Assembly (NCBI RefSeq): GCF_963975415.1
Contig: NZ_CAXBGN010000002.1
Span: 434,001-498,000, forward strand
Origin: Kriegella sp963975415
GTDB lineage: Bacteria; Bacteroidota; Bacteroidia; Flavobacteriales; Flavobacteriaceae
Direction: 5' to 3'
DNA length: 64,000 nucleotides
Part shown: piece after piece, positions 1-9,231 of the stretch
How the letters are laid out: every line of letters begins with the position of its first letter
Position numbering within the stretch: position 1 is the stretch's first letter
Notes under the pieces: generated by a model
Database searches by the model: none
Seen by the model: only the letters and a program-made list of their open reading frames with translations
What the model was told of the DNA's origin: nothing
Translations under genes and position numbers: made by a program

Positions 1-89
1 GCTTCCGTATTTTGTTTGCCCCAGGTCATGGTGCCCAGACAAATTTTACTTACTTCAAGGTTGGTGTGGGGTAGGTTAGTATATATCAT
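1..89 (-). CDS. Aldo/keto reductase (Tas-like), N-terminal fragment cut by window edge
   Basis: Reading the minus strand from an ATG at 87-89 gives about 29 codons beginning MIYTNLPHTNLEVSKICLGT and continuing with MTWGKQN. This matches the N-terminus of the NADP(H)-dependent aldo/keto reductase family that includes E. coli Tas (an S/N-L-E-V-S stretch, then a LGTMT-W/F-G strand that begins the TIM barrel). The rest lies outside the window, so catalytic residues cannot be checked. The substrate is unknown. Confidence 0.8.
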   Translation of the reverse strand, partial: MIYTNLPHTNLEVSKICLGTMTWGKQNTE

Positions 90-160
90 TTGAGGGTACT
101 TAGGTGATTAGAAGCGGCAAATTTAATGATTCTGATAACAACAACGTAAATTGGGAGTCA

Positions 161-928
161 TCAATTGTTTCCCAGTTCAATTAAAATAGGACAGTGATCA
201 CTGTGTCTCGCTTCGGATAAGATTACGGACCGCTTCAAGCGCTCGGCCAAAGGATCGGAGACCATGGCATAATCGAGCCGCCAACCCTTATTGTTGTTTC
301 GAGCGTTGGCACGGTAGGTCCACCACGTATAATTATCGGGTTCTTTGTTAAAATGTCGGAAACTATCGATAAATCCACTTTTAATAAAGTCACCGATCCA
401 TTGACGTTCTACAGGTAAAAACCCGGAAACATTTTTATTACGTACCGGGTCGTGAATATCAATAGCTTCGTGACAAATATTATAGTCGCCCAACACCACC
501 AAGTTAGGCTTGGTTTTTCGCAGGGTATCGGCATACCTCTGAAAATCGGCCATATATTGCAGTTTAAGGTCTAATCGTGCCAAATTGGTGCCCGAGGGCA
601 GGTACATGCTCATGACCGAGACATCGCCAAAGTCGGCCCTAAGGTTTCTTCCCTCGAAATCCATATAATCGATACCGGTGCCAAACTGCACATGATCTGG
701 TTGCCTTTTAGAAAGTATGGCTACTCCACTATATCCTTTCTTTTGGGCACTATACCAATAATTATAGATATAACCCGCCTCCTCAAAAACAGAAAGATCC
801 AATTGTTCTTCCATGGCCTTGATTTCTTGAAGACAAACCACATCTGGATCTACGGCTCTTAGCCACGCTATAAAGCCTTTCTTTAAAGCGGCACGAATAC
901 CGTTTACGTTGTATGATACAATTTTCAT
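161..928 (-). CDS. xth: Exodeoxyribonuclease III
   Basis: A 255-residue cytoplasmic Mg-dependent DNA repair nuclease of the endonuclease/exonuclease/phosphatase (EEP) fold, acting on abasic sites and 3' blocks. Visible signatures are N7 in the first strand (SYNVNG), the metal-binding Glu at about 35 (CLQEIK), Asp148/Asn150 in GDYN, and the terminal Ser-Asp-His at about 243-245 (HSDHCP). The length fits the family (about 250-270). It is transcribed away from the TonB receptor at 1097 and toward the aldo/keto reductase fragment. It lacks a signal peptide, which separates it from the secreted EEP protein at 18882. Confidence 0.95.
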   Translation of the reverse strand: MKIVSYNVNGIRAALKKGFIAWLRAVDPDVVCLQEIKAMEEQLDLSVFEEAGYIYNYWYSAQKKGYSGVAILSKRQPDHVQFGTGIDYMDFEGRNLRADFGDVSVMSMYLPSGTNLARLDLKLQYMADFQRYADTLRKTKPNLVVLGDYNICHEAIDIHDPVRNKNVSGFLPVERQWIGDFIKSGFIDSFRHFNKEPDNYTWWTYRANARNNNKGWRLDYAMVSDPLAERLKRSVILSEARHSDHCPILIELGNN

Positions 929-1045
929 TCTTTACAATTTGGGCCGAAAATAAGGAATGTTTCGGCCATCTGAAACCCAATGGCACTATAAGCAGGTGTC
1001 AATAAAGCTATAGGGGGCTTGGTGAAAACATCCTTCTTGCAGAAT

Positions 1046-1079
1046 TTTGGTTTTAATTCCTTTTAGTTCTTTATTTTTG
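1046..1079 (+). promoter_or_regulatory. Bacteroidota-type promoter for TonB receptor
   Basis: TATTTTTG at 1072-1079 fits the TAnnTTTG minus-7 consensus, and a TTTG at 1046-1049 lies 22 bases upstream as a possible minus-33 box. The start codon at 1097 follows 17 bases later, so the leader would be short. Confidence 0.6.
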
Positions 1080-1096
1080 GCGCTTAATCCCTTTGA

Positions 1097-3163
1097 ATGA
1101 AAACCCTATTTGCTTTTACATTTTCACTCCTTACTTTTTCGCTATTATCTCAGGATCCGGCCAAAACGGACAGTATTACACAGCTTGATGAAGTTATTTT
1201 GTTGGATGCCCTAAAAACTAAAAATGCCACGGGCATCACCGCTTCCGAAGTCATTGGTGCAAAAACATTCCAGAATTATAGTCCTGTAGATATGGTTTCG
1301 GCCATCAATCAAGTCTCAGGTGTTTATATTCTTTCAGGTGCCCTGAACACAAATCGCATTACTATTCGGGGAATCGGGGCTCGAACACTTTTCGGAACCG
1401 ATAAACTTCGGTTGTATTATAACGATATTCCCGTAACCAATGGCTCCGGATTTTCAACCATTGAGGCATACGACCTAGAGAATCTAAGTCAAGTGGAAGT
1501 AATCAAAGGGCCTAAAAGCACGGCATTTGGCGCTAACCTCGGAGGGGCCATTATACTGAACCCTAAAGAGGCCCTAGGCCGATCCACGAACATTTCGAAC
1601 AATTTGACCGTTGGTTCGTTCGGACTCCTTAAAAACAACCTGTCATTTAACCATTATGATGGCAAATTACGCTTGGGGCTGCAATATGGACATATGGAGA
1701 CTGATGGGTACCGCGACAACAGTAATTTTGAAAGAGACGGCCTATTGTTAAATGCCGCCTATCAGATTGACGAAAAGAATAGTATAAGTTTGCTCGTCAA
1801 CCATATAGACTATACCGCTCAGATACCGAGTTCGTTAGGTGCAACTGCATTTTCCGAAGACCCAAAACAGGCGGCCTTTACATGGAGCTCGGCCAAAGGG
1901 TACGAAGCCAATAATTATTCGCTCGTTGGTTTGAACTATACCCATGTTTTTAACAAAAAGCTTAAAAACTCAACCAGTATTTTCTATACCTATCTCGACC
2001 ATTATGAACCAAGACCTTTCGGCATTCTCGATGAATTCACCAACGGCTACGGTTTCCGTACCCGATTTACAGGTAATTTTGACAAAGGAGAATACACTTT
2101 TGGGAGCGAACTGTACAAAGACGAATACAGTTGGGACGAATATGAAAATTTATACGAGGAAAATGAGGGGCAGGGCAGTTTACAGGGTGAAAGATTTGCA
2201 GAGAACAAAGAGTTTAGAAGTCAATGGAACGCCTTTGGCACCGCACTTTATAGATTGACCGAAGCTTTTTCGGCGCAGATCGGACTTAATATCAACAAAA
2301 CGGACTATGATTTTCAGGATCTTTTTAATTCGGGAACGGCAAATAAAAGTGCGGACCGCAGCTTTAAGGCAATTGTGCTGCCCAGTCTCGACCTGAACTA
2401 TCGTTTTTCAGATGACCAACAGGTGTACGCCAATATCAGCAGAGGCTTTTCAAACCCGAGTCTCGAAGAGACTTTGACCCCTGATGGGGTTATCAACCCC
2501 GATATTGACCAAGAAACTGGTATGAACTATGAATTGGGCACACACTTATTTCTACACGATAAAAGATTTTACCTTAATCTCGCCCTTTATCAAATGGACA
2601 TTAAAAATCTTTTGGTCGCACAGCGTGTCGGTGATGATCAATTTATCGGGAAAAATGCGGGTAAAACCCGGCATCGCGGTTTAGAAATTACGATGAACTA
2701 CCGCTGGGACCTCAGCCCACAAATTCAAATCACTCCCTTTATCAACTACACGCTCAGCGACCACGAATTCATAGAATTTATTGATGGGGACAATGATTTT
2801 TCTGGAAACCCCCTTACGGGTGTGCCAAAACAACGCCGAACTGCTGGACTTCAAATGCAGTTCTTCCGTGATTTTTATTGGAATATCGTACACCAACACG
2901 TCAGCGAAATACCATTGACCGACGCAAACACGTTGGAAAGCGACCCCTTTACTGTTTTTACTACACGCTTGGGGTACCGCAAAAAGCTCTCTGAACGATT
3001 TACCGTAGGAATGGATCTGGGGATCAACAATGTATTTGATAAGGTCTACGCCCGATCGGTACTGATCAACACCCAAGGTTTTGGCGGTAGTGAACCCCGA
3101 TATTATTACCCCGGCGATGCCCGAAATTTCTATGGAAGTTTACGGTTGGGCTATCACTTGTAG
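1097..3163 (+). CDS. TonB-dependent outer-membrane receptor (688 aa, iron-complex type)
   Basis: An N-terminal signal peptide (hydrophobic residues 1-18, ending near LSQD) is followed directly by a plug domain (about 45-165, with RGIGAR and the VEVIKGPKSTAFGANLGGAI stretch) and a 22-strand-type barrel ending in an aromatic strand (GSLRLGYHL). There is no carboxypeptidase-like N-terminal extension and no SusD partner, so it resembles siderophore or metal-chelate receptors such as FecA more than glycan SusC proteins; the ligand is inferred only at that level. The next gene, 32 bases downstream on the same strand, encodes a DUF3050 protein and may be co-transcribed. A clear minus-7 element lies at 1072-1079. 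Confidence 0.88.
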   Translation: MKTLFAFTFSLLTFSLLSQDPAKTDSITQLDEVILLDALKTKNATGITASEVIGAKTFQNYSPVDMVSAINQVSGVYILSGALNTNRITIRGIGARTLFGTDKLRLYYNDIPVTNGSGFSTIEAYDLENLSQVEVIKGPKSTAFGANLGGAIILNPKEALGRSTNISNNLTVGSFGLLKNNLSFNHYDGKLRLGLQYGHMETDGYRDNSNFERDGLLLNAAYQIDEKNSISLLVNHIDYTAQIPSSLGATAFSEDPKQAAFTWSSAKGYEANNYSLVGLNYTHVFNKKLKNSTSIFYTYLDHYEPRPFGILDEFTNGYGFRTRFTGNFDKGEYTFGSELYKDEYSWDEYENLYEENEGQGSLQGERFAENKEFRSQWNAFGTALYRLTEAFSAQIGLNINKTDYDFQDLFNSGTANKSADRSFKAIVLPSLDLNYRFSDDQQVYANISRGFSNPSLEETLTPDGVINPDIDQETGMNYELGTHLFLHDKRFYLNLALYQMDIKNLLVAQRVGDDQFIGKNAGKTRHRGLEITMNYRWDLSPQIQITPFINYTLSDHEFIEFIDGDNDFSGNPLTGVPKQRRTAGLQMQFFRDFYWNIVHQHVSEIPLTDANTLESDPFTVFTTRLGYRKKLSERFTVGMDLGINNVFDKVYARSVLINTQGFGGSEPRYYYPGDARNFYGSLRLGYHL

Positions 3164-3195
3164 CATTCAAAAAATTGCAATCATAAATAAACACC

Positions 3196-3969
3196 ATGAA
3201 CCGTATACAATATATAGAACATGAAATCTCTGAATTAAGAAGTCAATTGCAAAATCATGGACTTTATGATAGTTTAAAAGATATAAACGACATAAAACTC
3301 TTTATGGAAAACCATGTTTTCGCCGTCTGGGATTTTATGTCACTATTAAAGTTCTTACAACTAAAGCTCACAAGCGTAGAAATACCATGGATTCCGAAGA
3401 ACAACCCGACACTTTCTAGATTTATTAATGAGATTGTTCTGGGGGAAGAAAGCGATATTAATGAGTTAGAGGAACCTAAGAGTCATTTTGAAATGTATTT
3501 GGATGCAATGTCCCAAGTAGGTGCAAACACCAATAAAATAAATAAGTTTATAACACTGATAGAATCCGGGAAATCGGTCAACGATTCTTTCAATGAAATT
3601 GAAATTGATGAAAGAGTCGTCAACTTTGTTAAATTCTCATTTTCAATCATTGAAACAGAGAAGCCTCATTTAGTGGCTTCAGCATTTACATTTGGAAGAG
3701 AAGATGTTATTCCCGACATGTTTATCGAAATTCTAAAAAATGCCGATTCTAAAAATGAACTTTATAACAAACTCACTTATTATCTTCAACGCCATATCGA
3801 ACTTGACGGAGATGAACATGGCCCCCTATCCCTTCAAATGATTTCAGAATTATGCGGAATCGATGATCTAAAATGGAATGAGACATTGGTCATTGCAAAA
3901 CAATCTCTAGAAAGACGAATTTCTCTTTGGGATGCAATTCAGGATTTAATTGAAAAAGAAAAATCTTAA
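3196..3969 (+). CDS. DUF3050 family protein (heme-oxygenase-like fold)
   Basis: A 257-residue soluble protein with no signal peptide. It carries the DUF3050 hallmark near residues 36-55 (ENHVFAVWDFMSLLKFLQ), an ILKNADSK segment, and a C-terminal Y.QRHIELDGDEHGPL stretch at about 195-215. Several His and Glu side chains in these helices are spaced as expected for the TENA/heme-oxygenase-like helical fold, in which some members are diiron oxidases. The family has no settled function that I know of. It sits 32 bases downstream of a TonB receptor, so a link to the imported metal complex is possible but unproven. Confidence 0.85.
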   Translation: MNRIQYIEHEISELRSQLQNHGLYDSLKDINDIKLFMENHVFAVWDFMSLLKFLQLKLTSVEIPWIPKNNPTLSRFINEIVLGEESDINELEEPKSHFEMYLDAMSQVGANTNKINKFITLIESGKSVNDSFNEIEIDERVVNFVKFSFSIIETEKPHLVASAFTFGREDVIPDMFIEILKNADSKNELYNKLTYYLQRHIELDGDEHGPLSLQMISELCGIDDLKWNETLVIAKQSLERRISLWDAIQDLIEKEKS

Positions 3970-4038
3970 TATTAAGCAATAAAGTTGTTGCGTTAATTTC
4001 ATTATTTGTAACCAATGGCGTCCAGTTCTAAAAATTAA

Positions 4039-4227
4039 CCACCATCAGGCCATGGCACCATATTATTGATTACAGTCATCGAAGTGACAAGGCAGGAAAA
4101 AGTAGTAAGGGATGGCGTATTTCCCGTGCAAATAGATCAAAACGATGCTAGGTTTGGTTTAATCCCTACGGACACAAGATTCGAAAAAGACCACATTCAT
4201 AATGTTGTTATGGAAAGCAACTACTAA
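4039..4227 (+). pseudogene. Possible remnant reading frame in the 3970-4318 gap
   Basis: The 349-base gap between the DUF3050 gene and glyS holds one frame open from just after a TAA at 4036-4038 to a TAA at 4225-4227 (about 62 codons). Its product looks protein-like in the second half (GVFPVQIDQNDARFGLIPTD). No ATG or plausible start exists at the 5' side, so it may be the 3' end of a decayed gene. I do not recognise the family. The rest of the gap is AT-rich with no clear signal. Confidence 0.25.
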
Positions 4228-4318
4228 ACTAAAACATTCAACTTTAAACGCCTTTTTTCAAAAAAATAGTGTTCTTACTTTTTACAAAAGGAAATATTAA
4301 AATTATCTCAGTAGCTGA

Positions 4319-5863
4319 CTACTCCATCTTCATCAACCACGACTTCATATCTACTTCTTTGGCAATAATGCCCTTCAATTCGGTAATGGCCACACGCTGT
4401 TGCTCCATGCTATCGCGATGGCGAATGGTAACTGTTTGGTCTTCCAAAGTTTGATGATCGACCGTAATACAGAAAGGCGTTCCGTTCGCATCTTGGCGGC
4501 GGTACCGTCGGCCCACAGCATCTTTTTCATCATACGTGACGTTAAAGTCCCATTTGAGGTCATCAATAATCTGCCGTGCCACTTCGGGCAGTCCGTCTTT
4601 TTTAACTAAAGGCAGTACGGCGGCCTTGGTAGGGGCCAAGACGGCAGGGAGCCGAAGTACAGTTCGGGTAGTGCCGTTTTCCAGCTCTTCTTCTTGCAAG
4701 GCATGCGAGAAGACCGCCAAGAACATACGGTCTAGTCCGATAGAAGTTTCGACCACATAAGGCACATAACTCTCTCGTGTGTCGTTATCGAAAAATTGTA
4801 GTTTTTTACCTGAGAATTTTTCGTGTGCACCCAAATCAAAATCGGTACGGGAATGTATGCCTTCCAATTCTTTAAAACCAAAAGGAAATCGGAATTCAAT
4901 ATCTGCCGCGGCGTCGGCATAGTGTGCCAATTTCTCATGGTCGTGAAAACGGTAGTTCTCTTCGCCCAACCCTAATGACAAGTGCCATTTCATACGGGTT
5001 TCCTTCCATTTTTCGTACCATTCTTGCTGTGTACCCGGCTTTATAAAAAACTGCATTTCCATCTGTTCGAATTCCCGCATTCGGAAAATAAACTGACGCG
5101 CTACAATTTCATTCCGAAAAGCTTTACCGGTCTGTGCAATTCCAAACGGAATTTTCATACGACCCGTTTTCTGAACATTCAAGAAGTTTACGAAAATTCC
5201 CTGAGCAGTTTCGGGGCGCAGATAAAGATCCATCGCACTTTCAGCAGAGGCTCCCAATTTGGTACCGAACATCAGATTGAACTGCTTTACATCGGTCCAA
5301 TTTTTTGACCCCGACATGGGACAAGCAATTTCCAACTCTTCGATCAAACGTTTGACATCGGCCAAATCTTCTTTTTCCAACGATTTTCCCAAGCGTTTTA
5401 AAATCGAAGTAGCTCTTTCTTGATATTCCACGACCCGTGGGTTCGTACTTAAAAATTGGGTTTTATCGAAAGAATCGCCAAAGCGTTTTGCGGCTTTATT
5501 GACTTCCTTTTCTATTTTGCCTTCGATCTTGGCGACATAATCTTCGACCAACACATCGGCACGATAGCGTTTTTTTGAATCTTTATTATCGATTAAAGGA
5601 TCACTGAAGGCATCAACGTGGCCCGAAGCTTTCCATGTAGTCGGGTGCATAAAAATAGCGGCATCGATACCGACAATATTCTCGTTTAACTGCACCATCG
5701 CCTTCCACCAGTATTCCCTGATATTCTTTTTTAATTCCGCACCGTTTTGTGCATAATCGTAAACAGCACTTAGGCCGTCGTAAATTTCGCTTGATTGGAA
5801 CACATAGCCGTATTCCTTAGCATGGGATATCACCTTTTTAAAATCGTCTTCTTGCTTTGCCAT
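4319..5863 (-). CDS. glyS: Glycyl-tRNA synthetase, homodimeric type
   Basis: A 514-residue class II aminoacyl-tRNA synthetase charging tRNA-Gly. It has the N-terminal eukaryote/archaeal-like dimeric GlyRS start (KKVISHAKEYGYVFQSSEIY), motif 2 (RNEIVARQFIFRMREFEQME), a motif 3 region (VVETSIGLDRMFLAVF) and a C-terminal anticodon-binding domain (from about 410, LRLPAVLAPTKAAVLPL). One chain of this length is the alpha2 type, not the alpha2beta2 GlyQ/GlyS pair. A TATTTTTG element at 5868-5875 on the minus strand ends only four bases before the start codon. Confidence 0.95.
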   Translation of the reverse strand: MAKQEDDFKKVISHAKEYGYVFQSSEIYDGLSAVYDYAQNGAELKKNIREYWWKAMVQLNENIVGIDAAIFMHPTTWKASGHVDAFSDPLIDNKDSKKRYRADVLVEDYVAKIEGKIEKEVNKAAKRFGDSFDKTQFLSTNPRVVEYQERATSILKRLGKSLEKEDLADVKRLIEELEIACPMSGSKNWTDVKQFNLMFGTKLGASAESAMDLYLRPETAQGIFVNFLNVQKTGRMKIPFGIAQTGKAFRNEIVARQFIFRMREFEQMEMQFFIKPGTQQEWYEKWKETRMKWHLSLGLGEENYRFHDHEKLAHYADAAADIEFRFPFGFKELEGIHSRTDFDLGAHEKFSGKKLQFFDNDTRESYVPYVVETSIGLDRMFLAVFSHALQEEELENGTTRTVLRLPAVLAPTKAAVLPLVKKDGLPEVARQIIDDLKWDFNVTYDEKDAVGRRYRRQDANGTPFCITVDHQTLEDQTVTIRHRDSMEQQRVAITELKGIIAKEVDMKSWLMKME

Positions 5864-5867
5864 TCGG

Positions 5868-5875
5868 CAAAAATA
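5868..5875 (-). promoter_or_regulatory. Minus-7 element abutting the glyS start codon
   Basis: On the minus strand TATTTTTG is a perfect TAnnTTTG. It ends four bases upstream of the ATG at 5863, which would put transcription initiation at or next to the A of the start codon and make the mRNA leaderless or nearly so. Confidence 0.45.
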
Positions 5876-5900
5876 GAATATTACCCTAAAATGAAATAAT

Positions 5901-6797
5901 TTATTTTAGTTGAAATTCAGTATTGGTCAGTAAACGCTCATCTTCAAAGATATTCAAGGTGTAAATACCTTCTTTTAAAGAGCCCTCAGGAATTGTGATA
6001 AAATCGCATACTATAAAATCTTCACTGTTCAGCAACAGTTTGATTCGTTTGCTATACACATTGCCATTAACCGTAATGGTGTTGGCATTATCTTCTATGA
6101 CCCGCATATCTGGACCCAGAAATTGAAAATAGATAATTCTTTCCTCATTAATGGCCTCCGAATCTGCCACAACGGTAACGCACCCTCGTAATTTTTGGAT
6201 GATTGATGCTTTATTTGTTCGTATGGGCTTTCCACTTCGCTCTCTAAACCCACCGCCCTCAGAATTGCGAAGTTGCAGGTAGTTCTTTATTTTAGGCTCT
6301 TCATTCAGCTCTTTAATTTTCTCTTTCTGCTGCTGATCGGCTTCGGCCAATGAGTTGCTAGCACTTTCTAATTCTTCTATTTTCCGTTTGCTTTCGGCAT
6401 ACTTTTCAGAAAGCACCATATTATTATAACGCAGAAAGTTATTTTTAAGCTTGAGGCTATCATTTTTGGCTTCCAGCCGACGTAGTTCGCTTTTGAATTC
6501 TCGTAGTCGCTCGACAGTAAAGTTCAATCTACCCACCGAATCGAGTAATTGCTGAACCCGAAATTTTGAAGACTCCAGCTCAATTTCATTAACCTCATCA
6601 AGCGCAGAAAGCCGGTCAACATCGGCCTTCATCAAATTAATATCTTTGATGAGCAAATCTTTTTCTTCGTTCAGAAAATCCATTTTCGCCTGTGACTGGG
6701 CGTAACTATAGAAAAAAGCTATAAGTATGCCGATAATAACGGCAACCAACATAGCGAAGATTATTTTGGAATTGAATTTCTTATCTTGACCGTCCAT
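5901..6797 (-). CDS. Membrane-anchored coiled-coil protein, unknown function
   Basis: A 298-residue protein with one N-terminal membrane helix (about 12-33, IIFAMLVAVIIGILIAFFYS), then a long charged coiled coil (about 38-165, rich in Leu, Glu, Lys and Arg heptads) and a C-terminal beta-rich domain (about 190-298) that ends in ERLLTNTEFQLK. The layout suggests a single-pass protein with a periplasmic tail. I do not recognise a named family, although such proteins are common in Flavobacteriia. It is divergent from comF with only five bases between the two start codons, so each promoter must lie inside the other gene. Confidence 0.75.
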   Translation of the reverse strand: MDGQDKKFNSKIIFAMLVAVIIGILIAFFYSYAQSQAKMDFLNEEKDLLIKDINLMKADVDRLSALDEVNEIELESSKFRVQQLLDSVGRLNFTVERLREFKSELRRLEAKNDSLKLKNNFLRYNNMVLSEKYAESKRKIEELESASNSLAEADQQQKEKIKELNEEPKIKNYLQLRNSEGGGFRERSGKPIRTNKASIIQKLRGCVTVVADSEAINEERIIYFQFLGPDMRVIEDNANTITVNGNVYSKRIKLLLNSEDFIVCDFITIPEGSLKEGIYTLNIFEDERLLTNTEFQLK

Positions 6798-6802
6798 TAA
6801 AA

Positions 6803-7552
6803 ATGTTAGGGTTAAGCAGGTTTTTTATGTTCGATTCGGTTAAAATAGCGATATCAAAGATACTAAATGATATCAACACGGTTTTAGTGCCACGACTATG
6901 TTTTGGATGTAATGTCCATTTAAATAGAGGAGAACACCTTATATGTACGTTTTGTCGAAACGAAATACCGCTTACCGAATATAGTTTTAACGTCGAAAAC
7001 CCTGTTGACCGTATTTTTTATGGTCGAATTAATATAAAAAAAGCGAGTTCATTCCTGTTTTTCGAGGAAAACAGCATTGTACAGCAGCTTATTCACTACC
7101 TTAAATATAAAAATCAGGAAAAAATTGGCGCATTTTTGGGTGATTGGTACGGTCAATTGTTAAAAGAAGAACATGGTATAAGTTTTATAGACACCGTAGT
7201 ACCCGTGCCGCTACATAAAAAGAAGCTAAGGAAAAGAGGGTACAATCAAGTTGCCCAATTTGGGCAACGTATAGCACATCACTTGAATGCTGAATACGTC
7301 GACAATATCCTGCTGAAAACTGCAAATACCAAGACACAGACAAAAAAAGGGAGACTTGGCAGATGGTATGGAAACACCTCTCTTTACACCTTATCTGACC
7401 GAACTTTCTTGGAGAATAAACGGGTATTGCTGGTCGATGACGTAATCACTACGGGAGCGACCATGGAAATCTGCGCAAGGGCCTTGCAAGAAACAACAGG
7501 TATTATAATTTACATAGCAAGTATAGCAATAGTGCCACTGCGCTATAAATGA
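6803..7552 (+). CDS. comF: ComF family phosphoribosyltransferase-like protein
   Basis: A 249-residue ComF/GntX-type protein associated in other bacteria with DNA uptake and recombination. It has an N-terminal four-cysteine zinc-ribbon-like region (residues about 34-53, C..C then C..C), and a C-terminal type I phosphoribosyltransferase domain with a PRPP-binding loop (VLLVDDVITTGAT, about 211-223) and the VPVPLHKKKLRKRGYNQ motif near 134-150. An alternative ATG lies at 6827. The stop overlaps the upstream-extended frame of the next gene, but the better start of that gene is at 7615. Confidence 0.88.
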   Translation: MLGLSRFFMFDSVKIAISKILNDINTVLVPRLCFGCNVHLNRGEHLICTFCRNEIPLTEYSFNVENPVDRIFYGRINIKKASSFLFFEENSIVQQLIHYLKYKNQEKIGAFLGDWYGQLLKEEHGISFIDTVVPVPLHKKKLRKRGYNQVAQFGQRIAHHLNAEYVDNILLKTANTKTQTKKGRLGRWYGNTSLYTLSDRTFLENKRVLLVDDVITTGATMEICARALQETTGIIIYIASIAIVPLRYK

Positions 7553-7614
7553 GGCTCCCCAAATATTGTTCATTTTACCAAAATAGTTGTTACTTTGCCC
7601 CTATATTCAAAGCA

Positions 7615-9231
7615 ATGTTACGACGTATTTTGGCTTCTATATTTGTATTCTTTGTGGTTGCGGCACTCTGGCAATGTGCACGACGAGGTAACCCCACTGG
7701 TGGCCCAAAAGACCTTGACCCCCCGGTACTGGTTAAGGCTGAACCAGAAAACATGAGTGTCAATTTTAAAGCGAAAAAAATTCGACTGTATTTCGACGAG
7801 TTTATAAAACTTAAAGACATTCAAGATCAGCTCATTGTTTCCCCTCCCCTGAAATACACTCCAGACATTACACCGCAAGGCAGTGCCAGCAAATACCTTG
7901 AGATAAAGTTTAAAGACACGCTTAAGGAAAACACCACGTACACCCTAAATTTCGGTCAGAGCATTACCGATAATAACGAGGGTAACCCGTTTAGCTTTTT
8001 CACCTATGTATTCTCTACAGGAGATTATTTAGATTCACTCAAAGTGCAGGGTGCGGTGAAAGATGCGTTCAACAAAAAGGCCGAGGAATTTATTAGCGTG
8101 ATGCTTTATGAAATAGATTCGGCCTATACCGACAGTACGGTATATCAAAAACCGCCTTACTATATTACCAATACGTTAGATAGTGCGGTCATATTTACCT
8201 TAGACCACTTGAAAGCCGGTAAATATGCGCTTTTTGGAATAAAAGACATTGCCAAAAATAATGTTTTTGATCAAAATACCGATAAAATAGCCTTCGTTAG
8301 TGATACGATTTCCATTCCAACCGATTCTACCTATTTATTGAATTTATTCAAAGAGATACCCGATTACAGTGTGGCCGTACCGACTTTTGCAGCAAAGAAC
8401 AGGATAATCTTTGGCTATTATGGAGAGGGCGATTCTATACTGATCGAACCCTTAAATTCACTACCGGATAGCGTTAAGACCAAAGTGCTTAAAGAACGGC
8501 ATAAAGACACCCTAAACTATTGGTTTACACCCACGGATCTTGATTCTATTATTTTTACGGTCACCAATGAAAAGCTAAAGGTCATTGATACATTTACCGT
8601 CAAATCAAGAAAGGTAGACACCGATTCATTGCAGCTCAACCCGAGCCAAACGGGATCGCTAAATTTTGAAGACCCTTTTTATATTACCGCCAATACCCCG
8701 ATTACGGCCATCGATACTACAAGGATAACATTGATGGACAAAGATTCGACCCAAATCTATTTTACTTCTGATCTAGATACTTTACAAAACAAAATAGATT
8801 TTGACTTTGAAGTAGAGCCCAATCAAAATTATCAGATGGGGTTGTTACCTGGTGCGATTACTAATTTTTTTGGGGAAACCAACGATACTTTGAATTTAAA
8901 TCTGGCTACCAAAAGCTTTGCTGATTACGGCAACCTGAGTTTTAATGTTGTTACTGACAGCTTATCATACCCCCTGTTGGTTCAATTGACCGACGAAAAA
9001 GGGGAGATTAAAAGGGAAATTTTTGCCGAAGAACCCAAAGTATTTGAATTCAACCACCTACAACCCTCAAAATACTTGATTCGTATTATCTTCGATGTAA
9101 ACGGTAATAAAAAATGGGACACAGGAAGTTATCTTAAAAGAATTCAGCCAGAAAAGGTTAGTTATTACCCTGAAGTCATAGATGTTCGTGCCAATTGGGA
9201 AATGCCAGTAACCTTTACCCTTTTAAAGTAA
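7615..9231 (+). CDS. Ig-like (Big_5) domain lipoprotein
   Basis: From the ATG at 7615 the protein has 538 residues, with a signal peptide and a lipobox-like end (AALWQC, Cys21), so it is probably an outer-membrane or periplasmic lipoprotein. Residues about 30-130 form a bacterial Ig-like domain (GGPKDLDPPVLVKAEPEN, then YTLNFGQSITDNNEGN), typical of the SbsA-Ig/Big_5 group. The remainder is beta-rich and repetitive with no recognised enzyme motif. A longer frame from 7549 adds 22 residues that would spoil the signal peptide, which is why I chose 7615. A TTTG-containing element at 7593-7598 may be its promoter. Its 3' end overlaps the convergent amidase gene by 17 bases. Confidence 0.8.
   Translation: MLRRILASIFVFFVVAALWQCARRGNPTGGPKDLDPPVLVKAEPENMSVNFKAKKIRLYFDEFIKLKDIQDQLIVSPPLKYTPDITPQGSASKYLEIKFKDTLKENTTYTLNFGQSITDNNEGNPFSFFTYVFSTGDYLDSLKVQGAVKDAFNKKAEEFISVMLYEIDSAYTDSTVYQKPPYYITNTLDSAVIFTLDHLKAGKYALFGIKDIAKNNVFDQNTDKIAFVSDTISIPTDSTYLLNLFKEIPDYSVAVPTFAAKNRIIFGYYGEGDSILIEPLNSLPDSVKTKVLKERHKDTLNYWFTPTDLDSIIFTVTNEKLKVIDTFTVKSRKVDTDSLQLNPSQTGSLNFEDPFYITANTPITAIDTTRITLMDKDSTQIYFTSDLDTLQNKIDFDFEVEPNQNYQMGLLPGAITNFFGETNDTLNLNLATKSFADYGNLSFNVVTDSLSYPLLVQLTDEKGEIKREIFAEEPKVFEFNHLQPSKYLIRIIFDVNGNKKWDTGSYLKRIQPEKVSYYPEVIDVRANWEMPVTFTLLK

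Noticed and set aside
783..986. Minus-strand 67-codon frame overlapping the start of exonuclease III.
   Set aside because: Shadow of xth in another frame with no family resemblance.
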